35,200 nt of DNA from an uncultured Odoribacter sp. (lineage in GTDB: Bacteria > Bacteroidota > Bacteroidia > Bacteroidales > Marinifilaceae), in NCBI GenBank assembly GCA_944321145.1, contig CALUKF010000032.1, positions 1 through 35,200 of the forward strand. The letters are read 5' to 3'. The notes beneath the pieces were generated by a model. It had not been told where the DNA came from. It worked only from the letters and a program-made list of their open reading frames with translations, and did not search any database. Below, one piece after another: positions 6,640 through 13,858 of the stretch (position 1 is the stretch's first letter; each line of letters begins with the position of its first letter). The position numbers and the translations under genes were made by a program.

Positions 6640-7944
6640 ATGAAAAAGATCGGATTTATATCATTGTTGCTGCTGTTGCTGACTCTGGTTATTCAAATTG
6701 TATTAGTAGTCCAACTAAGAAAAGCAACGATTGAGAAAGTGCATAAGGTGGCTACTTTGGCATTGGGCGAAGCCACAGAACGTTTTTTAGATGGTGACCT
6801 TGCGAAAGGTGGATTTACGTGTGGTATGAGTGATGATACAACGTTTCATTGGAAAGGGCGGACTGCATTCATTTCCTCCATTGCCGATTTCCATACACGA
6901 ATGTTGGATGTTACTTATGACCATTTGTTTGAGAATCAAATGTTGGATTGTAATCGTTTGGATTCCATTTATCGGCAGGAACTTTTAAAGCATGAAATCG
7001 AAGCCACGTCGGTTTTGGTGTTAAAGGATAAGGAGGGAAGCGTTTTATATCCGGAAGGCAAATTGCAAATTCCCGGGCATGCCATCTGGACAGAACCGGT
7101 GCAGGTGGGATATGATTGCCAACATAAATTGGTAGCAGCCTTATCGCCTTTAATTATTCTGCAGCAATTGAAATGGAATTTGATTTTAGCCGGCTTGTTT
7201 TTCTTGAGTTTTGTGGGATGCTTGTATTGGCAATTGAGCGAGACGATGGGGTCGGTGCGAAAAGGAAAAATCCAGGCGGAGGGAGTGGCTCATATTGAGC
7301 ATGAGTTGGGGAAACCGTTGAACGGCATTTTGATGGTGGTACAGGATTTGGCAGAACGGCAAGATGGGGCATGGACTGCTGGCGACCGCGAACAAATGGG
7401 GTTGGTCAATAATCGTTTGTGCCACATCAGGAATTTGTCGGAAACCATGCTCTATGCTTTGAAGCAGGGGAATTTGCCTATCCGGCGGGAGGAAGTGGAT
7501 GTCCGGCATGAATTGCAACAAGCCATTGAGATGGAGAAAAAGCCTTCCGTGAAAATCAATTGCCGGGTGGCGGAAGGCATTGAAAAAGCGAGGTTGGACA
7601 AAGTCTTTTTTAGGGCTGTGGTTGCCAATTTGTTAAACAACGGGATAAAATACAATAAATCAATGGCTCCGGAAGTGAATATCGATTTTAGCCGCGAGGG
7701 GAATTGGGGGGTATTGAAGGTGACGGATAACGGCATCGGCATTCCGAAGCGAAAATTGAAACGTATATTCAAATGTTTTTACCGTGTATCGGATCAACGG
7801 ACGAAGGATAAAACCGGCTTTGGAATCGGTTTGACTTTTATCAAACGGGTGGTAGATGCCTACGGCGGAACGATAAAGGTGGAGAGTGCAGAGAATCAAG
7901 GTACAATGTTTGTACTAAAATTCCCGGTATACAATGAAGCATAA
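6640..7944 (+). CDS. Membrane sensor histidine kinase
   Basis: A 434-residue kinase. The first membrane helix spans residues 4-24, a periplasmic sensor domain runs from about 25 to 178 (with Cys61, Cys104 and Cys160), and the second helix spans about 179-198. The H-box reads IEHELGKPLNGI with His221 as phosphate acceptor, the N-box NLLNNGIKYNK, G1 DNGIGIP, and G2 GFGIGLTF. ATG 6640 was chosen because upstream in-frame ATGs lie in or before the promoter; it gives a standard basic-hydrophobic N-terminus. Its last 11 nt overlap the response regulator gene, so they form a pair. The sensor domain was not recognised. Divergence from the NVEALA unit suggests that the kinase may sense that peptide or envelope state, which is inference. 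Confidence 0.88.
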   Translation: MKKIGFISLLLLLLTLVIQIVLVVQLRKATIEKVHKVATLALGEATERFLDGDLAKGGFTCGMSDDTTFHWKGRTAFISSIADFHTRMLDVTYDHLFENQMLDCNRLDSIYRQELLKHEIEATSVLVLKDKEGSVLYPEGKLQIPGHAIWTEPVQVGYDCQHKLVAALSPLIILQQLKWNLILAGLFFLSFVGCLYWQLSETMGSVRKGKIQAEGVAHIEHELGKPLNGILMVVQDLAERQDGAWTAGDREQMGLVNNRLCHIRNLSETMLYALKQGNLPIRREEVDVRHELQQAIEMEKKPSVKINCRVAEGIEKARLDKVFFRAVVANLLNNGIKYNKSMAPEVNIDFSREGNWGVLKVTDNGIGIPKRKLKRIFKCFYRVSDQRTKDKTGFGIGLTFIKRVVDAYGGTIKVESAENQGTMFVLKFPVYNEA

Positions 7945-8620
7945 GATATTATACGTAGAGGATAATTTAGTTTTTCGGAACCAGGTGCAAAAAAGATTGG
8001 AGGCGCAAGGTTGGGAGGTGATCGTGGCATCGGACGGAAAGGAAGCCATGGATAAGTTTCAAGCGGAACAGGGAAATTTTGAGGTTGCCGTTTTGGATGT
8101 TGAATTGCCGGGTGGGTATAACGGCTGGCAAGTTGCGGAATACATTACAAAAAGAAATTCTGTGGTTTCCTTGATTTTTTTTAGTTCTCATCACGAAGTG
8201 GCTGACTATGAGAGAGGCTATGACCATGGAGCAAGGAGATATTTGCCTAAAGTCCAGGATGTGGACGATTTGATTGTTTGGGTTAGAAATTGTTTGCGGG
8301 AAGATAACGGTTGCATGTGCAATTTGGGGAATGGAATTGTTTATGATACAGAAAAAAGAGCCCTTTATGCAGGTGGAAAATGGGAAGTATTGGGGGATGT
8401 AGATGGAAAGATTCTAAGCATATTGTGCCAAAATCAGAATCAAATTGTCGATATGAATTGGATGATTGAATCGGTTTGGGGGAGTGCCAATCTTTCAAAA
8501 GAAATGCAAATACGAAAATCTGTTTTTTACTTGAGGGAATTTTTAAAAAATACCCTTGTGGAGATAAGAACTGAACATAATAAAGGGTATCGCTTAGTCA
8601 AGTTGCAAGAAAATTCATAG
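7934..8620 (+). CDS. OmpR/PhoB-type response regulator
   Basis: A 228-residue two-domain regulator. The receiver domain (1-115) has the acidic pair Glu9-Asp10, phospho-acceptor Asp55 in VLDVELPGG, the serine pair at 84-85 and Lys106 in YLPKVQD. The C-terminal winged helix (about 130-225) carries ILSILCQNQNQIVD, WMIESVWG, then the VFYLREFLKN recognition-helix region and NKGYRLV at the end, as in OmpR/PhoB DNA-binding domains. It overlaps the kinase gene by 11 nt and is convergent with the methyltransferase gene, sharing 6 nt at the 3' ends. The natural target to test first is the divergent NVEALA promoter. Confidence 0.9.
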   Translation: MKHKILYVEDNLVFRNQVQKRLEAQGWEVIVASDGKEAMDKFQAEQGNFEVAVLDVELPGGYNGWQVAEYITKRNSVVSLIFFSSHHEVADYERGYDHGARRYLPKVQDVDDLIVWVRNCLREDNGCMCNLGNGIVYDTEKRALYAGGKWEVLGDVDGKILSILCQNQNQIVDMNWMIESVWGSANLSKEMQIRKSVFYLREFLKNTLVEIRTEHNKGYRLVKLQENS

Positions 8621-9172
8621 TGTTTTCTTTAGGTCTTTCAATAAAGGCAATGCCGCCTGCCAGAGGACGATGCCGACGGTGACGGCGATGTTGAAAGAGT
8701 GTTTGGTGCCGAATTGGGGGATTTCGATGCAGGCGTCGGAGGCGTCGATGGCTTCTTGCTGCACGCCTTTCACTTCGTTGCCGAAGATAAAAGCATATTT
8801 TTCGTGCGGGTCGATTTGGAAGTTTTCGAGGGAGGTGGTGTGTTCCGCCTGTTCGATGGAACAGACGCGGTAGCCTTCAGTCTTGAGCTGCTCCACGACG
8901 GCAAGCGTGTCGCGCCGGTATTCCCAAGCGACGGCATCTTCTGCGCCGAGGGCGGTTTTGTGCACTTCGCGGTTTTCGGGGGTGGAGGTGATGCCGCAGA
9001 GGTAGATTTTCTCGACCCGGAAGGCATCGGAGGTACGGAATACGGAGCCGACGTTGTTCTGGCTGCGGATGTTGTCGAGCACAATGACGATGGGGAGTTT
9101 GCGCGCTGTTTTGAACTCCTCGGTGCTGATGCGGTTCAGTTCTTCGTTTTGCAATTTGCGGAAGTGTTCCAT
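8615..9172 (-). CDS. SpoU/TrmH family RNA 2'-O-methyltransferase
   Basis: A 185-residue SPOUT methyltransferase. Motif 1 is NNVGSVFRTSDAF, motif 2 FIFGNEVKGV and motif 3 IPQFGTKHSFNIAVTVGIV, which together form the trefoil-knot AdoMet site of the TrmH class. Such enzymes methylate the 2'-hydroxyl of a tRNA or rRNA nucleotide; the exact target cannot be read from sequence. ATG 9172 gives the compact family N-terminus (EHFRKLQNEELNR). A TTG at 9193 would extend it by seven residues into miaB and is less likely. The gene starts 4 nt after miaB stops, so both RNA-modification genes are probably co-transcribed. Confidence 0.85.
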   Translation of the reverse strand: MEHFRKLQNEELNRISTEEFKTARKLPIVIVLDNIRSQNNVGSVFRTSDAFRVEKIYLCGITSTPENREVHKTALGAEDAVAWEYRRDTLAVVEQLKTEGYRVCSIEQAEHTTSLENFQIDPHEKYAFIFGNEVKGVQQEAIDASDACIEIPQFGTKHSFNIAVTVGIVLWQAALPLLKDLKKTL

Positions 9173-9176
9173 GGCG

Positions 9177-10520
9177 TTAGGATTTTTGGACAAGTTCTCC
9201 CATGAGTGTTGCGGAAGTGCATGAGTTGATTTTGACCCGGACGTAGGAGCCTACGGGGATGTTTTGGGCAGGGAAGACGATGACTTTGTTCTGGCTGCTC
9301 CTGCCGTACATTTCGTCCGGGCTTTTTTTAGATACGCCCTCGACAAGGACTTCGAAGGTTTTGCCTATGTCGCGGCGGTTGCTTGCGAGTGACCAGCCGG
9401 TTTGCAGGTCTATCAGTTCCTGCAGGCGGTGTCCTTTGGTTGCCTCGTCTACATTGTCGGGCAGGCATTTGGATGCCTTGGTGCCGGGGCGTTCGGAGTA
9501 TTTGAACATGTAGGCGAGGTCGAAGCCCACTTCCTGCATCAGGCTGAGGGTCTGCCGGTAGTCCTCTTCGCTTTCGTTGTGGAAACCGACAAAAACATCG
9601 GTTGAAATGCCGCAGTCGGGAATGATGCGACGGATGGCAGCGATGCGGTCAAGGTACCATTCGCGCGTGTATTTTCGGTTCATGTCGCGGAGCACGGAGT
9701 TGCTGCCGGACTGGACAGGCAGGTGGATTGCCCGGCAAATGTTGGGGTGGCGGGCAATGGTCTCCAATATTTCGTCGCTCATATCCTTGGGGTGGGAGGT
9801 CGCGAAGCGGATGCGCATGCCGGGAACGGTGAGGGCAACCCGCTCCAGGAGTGCCGGGAAATTCATTTCGCCGTGTTCGTCTTTGTAGAGATAGGAATTG
9901 ACATTTTGCCCCAAGAGGGTGACTTCTTTGTAACCACGGCGTTGCAGGTCGAGCACTTCGGCAAGGATGCTGTGCGGGCTGCGGCTGCGTTCGCGTCCAC
10001 GGGTGTAGGGGACTATGCAGTAAGTACAGAAGTTATTGCATCCGCGCATGATGGACACAAAGCCCGAAATGGCAGTCTCGTCGATGCGGGAAGGGCAGAT
10101 ATCCTTGTAGGTTTCTGTCGTTGACAATTCGATGTTGATGGCTTTGCCGGTCTGTTCCGCCTCGCGGATGAGGGCGGGCAGGTCCATGTAGGCGTCCGGA
10201 CCGACCACGATGTTCACGTTTTTCTCTTGCTCGAAGAGTTGTGCGCCCAGCCGTTCCGCCATGCAGCCCATGACGCCGACCAGGAGGTGGGGATTGCGTT
10301 TCCGAAGTTCTGTGAAACCTTGGATGCGTCCGCGCACGCGCTGTTCGGCGTTTTCCCTCACCGAGCAGGTGTTGACCAGCAGGAGGTCAGCTTCGTTTCT
10401 GTCTTTGACATGCTCGAAGCCGTGGGCTTCCAAGATGGCTGCCACGACTTCGCTGTCTGCCACATTCATTTGGCAGCCGTAAGTTTCGATGTAGAATTTT
10501 TTTATCATACGCTCCTTCAT
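9177..10520 (-). CDS. miaB: tRNA-2-methylthio-N6-dimethylallyladenosine synthase MiaB
   Basis: A 447-residue radical SAM methylthiotransferase, full length. The N-terminal UPF0004 domain carries the cluster cysteines Cys16 (YGCQMN), Cys52 (NTCSVRENA) and Cys86 (GCMAERLG). The radical SAM domain has CNNFCTYC (Cys161, 165, 168) followed by VPYTRGRERSR. The C-terminal TRAM domain ends at VKINSCTSATLMGELV. It converts i6A37 to ms2i6A37 in tRNAs reading UNN codons. A second in-frame ATG (10508, MIKKF) is an equally possible start. A -7 promoter box lies 11 nt upstream. Confidence 0.95.
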   Translation of the reverse strand: MKERMIKKFYIETYGCQMNVADSEVVAAILEAHGFEHVKDRNEADLLLVNTCSVRENAEQRVRGRIQGFTELRKRNPHLLVGVMGCMAERLGAQLFEQEKNVNIVVGPDAYMDLPALIREAEQTGKAINIELSTTETYKDICPSRIDETAISGFVSIMRGCNNFCTYCIVPYTRGRERSRSPHSILAEVLDLQRRGYKEVTLLGQNVNSYLYKDEHGEMNFPALLERVALTVPGMRIRFATSHPKDMSDEILETIARHPNICRAIHLPVQSGSNSVLRDMNRKYTREWYLDRIAAIRRIIPDCGISTDVFVGFHNESEEDYRQTLSLMQEVGFDLAYMFKYSERPGTKASKCLPDNVDEATKGHRLQELIDLQTGWSLASNRRDIGKTFEVLVEGVSKKSPDEMYGRSSQNKVIVFPAQNIPVGSYVRVKINSCTSATLMGELVQKS

Positions 10521-10530
10521 TATCCGGCTG

Positions 10531-10538
10531 CAAAGGTA
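10531..10538 (-). promoter_or_regulatory. -7 promoter box upstream of miaB
   Basis: The plus strand reads CAAAGGTA, or TACCTTTG on the minus strand, a full match to TAnnTTTG. It lies in the 34-nt gap between miaB and the upstream outer membrane protein gene, giving miaB its own promoter with a very short leader. Confidence 0.55.
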
Positions 10539-10554
10539 ATATTTTTCCGCGGAC

Positions 10555-12063
10555 TTAGAAACGGATGCCCAAACTCAACCGGATTTCGTGGTTGATGTAT
10601 TTGTTGGAAACGGGGGTAGCTATCACATCGTTCAGTTCCGTATTGGGGTCGATGTAGGAATAGAATACCGTTTCATTTTTAGCCACTTTGTACACATAGG
10701 CGGCATCGCAATAGAAACTGCCGAAATTCAGCCCCGCGCCTGCCGACAGGGCTTGCAGGCGGTTGTGCTTTTTGTTGGTTTCGTGGTAAGGGCTATCGCG
10801 GAAACTATAGCCTGCTCGGAGGCTGGCGATGCTGTTGACACGGAATTCTGCCCCTGCCCGGAAATTGTGGGTCGGGCGCAGGTAGGCTTCGATGTCTGCA
10901 TTTTCGGCTTCAAAATCGTAATAACCGTATCCGTCTTCGCCGTGCTGGAAGCGGGCATTGGGATACTTCACAAATTCATAATCTGCGCTGAGGATAGCTT
11001 TTTGTCCCAATACGGTGGCGATGCCGAGGTTCGCCCGCCAGGGGGAACGCATGTCGCAGTCGATGCTGTAGGGATAGCTGGGCACATCAAAAGTATAGCC
11101 TTCCCGCCCGTTCCGGTCATCGAATTCCGTGATGTATTGGGCATAGAACCGGGTAGACCAATCGTAATCGAAGCTATACCACGTAGGCGTGTGGATGGAT
11201 GCTCCGAGGCGTATTTGCGGGATGGGGCGGTAAATCAACCCGAATTTCAGGTTCGTGCCCACGCCGTTCATTTTATAATACTCCTCGAAATCGTAAAAAT
11301 CAACTTCTGAAAGGGACTGTTCGGGCGGGGCTTCCCTGTAGAGGGAAGATTTTTTGTAGTTGAGCACTTGGATGCCCAAACTCATGCCCAGGTAGAGCTT
11401 GTCCTTGTAATTCGTGCCGACGGAAAGGGTATATTCTCCTTGATAACCCTTTTCTTCGATGTTTTTGACCTGTGCTACAGCTTCGTCCTCCATGAACACA
11501 GCAAGGTAACCTGCCAGCGTCGTGTCCCCTTCATTGTAATAAGGGTTGATGAGGTAGGCATCGTAAGCCAAGCCGGTCAGCATCCCGTCCAACTGGTCGG
11601 ATTCCAGCGTGCCGCTTTGCAATGCCAGTACATCCAGGAACGAGGTGTTGGAAGTGCCCACAACCTGCCGCGTTTTCCGGTTGAAATTGTTCAGGTTGTT
11701 GTAATTGAAACTGAAACTGACGCCTTTCCAATCAAAATTTGGGTTGTAGAGCGAAACGACAAATCCCAAATCGCCCAATTGGAAAGAAGATTTTGCAGGG
11801 TTTTCGCTGCCGGCTTCCGTCTTGGCAATATTGACGAAAGGAGTGAAACTAATTTCCGATTTCCGGAATACGCCGACAGATGCCGGGTTGATGGCAATGG
11901 CAGAGATGTCTCCGCCGAGGGCGGTAAAGGCGCCTCCCATGGCGCTCACGCGTGCCGTGCCGTTGTTGGGGGTGGCACTGAATCTCACGATGTCTTCAAA
12001 ATTCTGCGCTTGCGTTGCGAGGGCAAGGCAGAGGATAGCCAGCATAATATAAATCTTTTTCAT
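10555..12063 (-). CDS. OmpP1/FadL-like outer membrane protein
   Basis: A 502-residue protein with a classical signal peptide (basic start, hydrophobic core, cut after about residue 19 in ATQAQ). The mature N-terminus has the FadL/OmpP1-type motif SAMGGAFTALGGD and INPASVGVFRKSEISFTP. The rest alternates as amphipathic beta strands with aromatic girdles and ends in LSLGIRF, a terminal Phe as in outer membrane barrels. Family members transport hydrophobic compounds; the substrate here is unknown. It starts 24 nt after the upstream lipoprotein gene stops, so the two are likely co-transcribed. Confidence 0.82.
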   Translation of the reverse strand: MKKIYIMLAILCLALATQAQNFEDIVRFSATPNNGTARVSAMGGAFTALGGDISAIAINPASVGVFRKSEISFTPFVNIAKTEAGSENPAKSSFQLGDLGFVVSLYNPNFDWKGVSFSFNYNNLNNFNRKTRQVVGTSNTSFLDVLALQSGTLESDQLDGMLTGLAYDAYLINPYYNEGDTTLAGYLAVFMEDEAVAQVKNIEEKGYQGEYTLSVGTNYKDKLYLGMSLGIQVLNYKKSSLYREAPPEQSLSEVDFYDFEEYYKMNGVGTNLKFGLIYRPIPQIRLGASIHTPTWYSFDYDWSTRFYAQYITEFDDRNGREGYTFDVPSYPYSIDCDMRSPWRANLGIATVLGQKAILSADYEFVKYPNARFQHGEDGYGYYDFEAENADIEAYLRPTHNFRAGAEFRVNSIASLRAGYSFRDSPYHETNKKHNRLQALSAGAGLNFGSFYCDAAYVYKVAKNETVFYSYIDPNTELNDVIATPVSNKYINHEIRLSLGIRF

Positions 12064-12087
12064 GATGTGTCTCTTTTAATAAATTAC

Positions 12088-13635
12088 TTATCGTCTTGTC
12101 GGTCTGGTGGGGGCAGGGCGGCTTGCGCCTCCGCTCCTCGACGGGGTGCGGGTCGGTGTATAAGTCGATCTGTTGCTCCGTTGCGGCGTGTAGCTCGGAC
12201 GGCTGTTGTTCGTGCTGCGCGTCGGGGTATAAGTCCGGCGGGTGCTGTTATTGTTATAAGTAGACCGGGTGTTGGTCGTCGGTCTGGAATAACTTCTCAC
12301 TGTCGGGCGCGTGCTCTGCCTTGTGGTAGAACGTGCCGGGGTAGTAGTCCGTGTTGCCGGGCGTGTCGTTGTCCGGTTTGAATTCGACCGGGTAGGAGTC
12401 TGCGGGCGCGTGGTACTCTGGTTGCGTGCAGGTGTTGTGGGGCGCGTCGTGCTTTGCGGGCGCGTGGTTGTTCCTGGACGCAGGATGCCTTGAGTATTGG
12501 GGCGCGTCGTGGTATTTCCGGACGGACGCACTGCCGGGCGGGTGCTGCCGGGGCGTGTCTGGGCGCCGGTGTTGCTGCTCGGGCGGGTTGCGCTGCCTGT
12601 GTTCGGCTGGCGAGTCGGACGCTGCATGTTTGTGCTCGGACGGGTGCTGCCGGTCTGCGGGCGTCTGCTCGTGCCGGGGCGGGTGTAGCTGCCGGTACCC
12701 GGACGGATGCCAAATACGCCGCCGCCATAACTTGGGCGTGAACCTGCCGGGCGTGGTTGCTGCGGGCGGATGTCTACGCCGGGATACATGGGATGATGCC
12801 AATGGTCGTGCCAATGCGGATGTTGCCATCCCCAATGTCCGTACCACGGATAGTGCCAACCATAGTACCAGGGGTCATACCATCCGCGATACCATGGGTC
12901 ATACCAACCATAGTTCCAACCCCAGCCGAAGCTCAAATCCCAACGGTTCCATCCCACGTGGATGCCCCAGTTGAAGCCGGCATCAAATGCCCAGCTGTCA
13001 AAACGCGGGTCGTCCCAAATGACAGTCCAAATGTATTTCGGATAGGTGCCCATCAGCAATGAGCTGTATAAATTGATGTTGCTGTAAGAAGGGAACCACC
13101 AGTAACGCCCGTCGTAGGTATATACGTTCCAGTCGGAATCAAACGACAGGTTCATGGCAATGTCAAAACCGTTGCTGTTGAAGAAAGCAAAGCCGTTGGG
13201 GTACAGGTTGATGATGTGCTGTATTTCGTCTAAGTCGCTCTCCGGACCTTTGTAGCCGCCAATCCAATAGCCGGCATTTTCGTAGATGGTTTCGTGGATG
13301 GAGTCGCTACTTGCCAAGCGGTTTTGCGCTTCGGTTGCCAAGGCTTCCATGTCCACTGTCTCCACTTGCCCGCTGCGGGGATTGACCACTTTCTGCCCAT
13401 CCCGGTAGGCTGCGGGCGGAACGGAGCTGCCCATGGCGCGGGAATCCTCGTAAGCATAGGTGTCATCCTGTTCAGACACTTCAAAAGGTTCTCCTGTGAT
13501 TTTCTCCACTTCTTTGATTGCCAGCGATTTTTTGCCTGGCACGTAGTAAATGTCATCCTCCATCGTATAGTTGCGGTTGATGGAGCAAGAGACTGCCGCG
13601 ACGGCAATCAGTGTTATATAAATGAGTGTTTTCAT
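12088..13635 (-). CDS. Lipoprotein with Trp/Tyr/His-rich and Thr/Arg/Pro-rich tracts
   Basis: A 515-residue lipoprotein (lipobox AAVSC, Cys17). Residues up to about 225 form an ordered domain. Then comes an aromatic tract (about 225-285) made of WYDPWYRGW-like units and ending in HPHWHDHWHHP, followed by about 220 residues composed almost only of Thr, Arg, Pro, Ser, Asn and Gly, full of TTRP/TRPST units, which must be disordered. Similar lipoproteins occur in Bacteroidales without known function; the His/Trp tract could bind metals or glycans. The mature protein is strongly basic. The reading frame is intact. It lies directly upstream of the FadL-like gene, 24 nt apart, and probably leads that operon. 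Confidence 0.75.
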   Translation of the reverse strand: MKTLIYITLIAVAAVSCSINRNYTMEDDIYYVPGKKSLAIKEVEKITGEPFEVSEQDDTYAYEDSRAMGSSVPPAAYRDGQKVVNPRSGQVETVDMEALATEAQNRLASSDSIHETIYENAGYWIGGYKGPESDLDEIQHIINLYPNGFAFFNSNGFDIAMNLSFDSDWNVYTYDGRYWWFPSYSNINLYSSLLMGTYPKYIWTVIWDDPRFDSWAFDAGFNWGIHVGWNRWDLSFGWGWNYGWYDPWYRGWYDPWYYGWHYPWYGHWGWQHPHWHDHWHHPMYPGVDIRPQQPRPAGSRPSYGGGVFGIRPGTGSYTRPGTSRRPQTGSTRPSTNMQRPTRQPNTGSATRPSSNTGAQTRPGSTRPAVRPSGNTTTRPNTQGILRPGTTTRPQSTTRPTTPARNQSTTRPQTPTRSNSNRTTTRPATRTTTPARSTTRQSTRPTVRSYSRPTTNTRSTYNNNSTRRTYTPTRSTNNSRPSYTPQRSNRSTYTPTRTPSRSGGASRPAPTRPTRR

Positions 13636-13858
13636 ACCGTATTGCTTTTATGTTGTTTCTATTTCCACATCTCGCAAAAAATATGCCAGAATTGTGTGGG
13701 CGCAAACTACGGCTTTTATCTTGGAAAAACAAATATTCTGTTTTAAAAATTCTTTTGCTCCGTTTTTCTTCATATTTCCGTAACAGAACGTCACATTTTC
13801 TTCACCGTCTTGTTACCGCTGCGTAATATCCTTGCCCCAATTTTGCAGCGGATAAAAA
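13636..13858. promoter_or_regulatory. Divergent intergenic region, lipoprotein / TonB receptor
   Basis: A 223-nt AT-rich spacer between divergent genes. TATCCTTG at 13827-13834 is a one-mismatch -7 box for the receptor gene. On the minus strand CAAACTA (13703-13709) is a shortened -7-like box for the lipoprotein gene. No Fur-like or other operator was recognised. Confidence 0.35.

Noticed and set aside
12254-12974. Several overlapping open frames in the repetitive lipoprotein region
   Set aside because: They arise from the low-complexity DNA; only the frame with lipobox and ordered N-terminus is supported.
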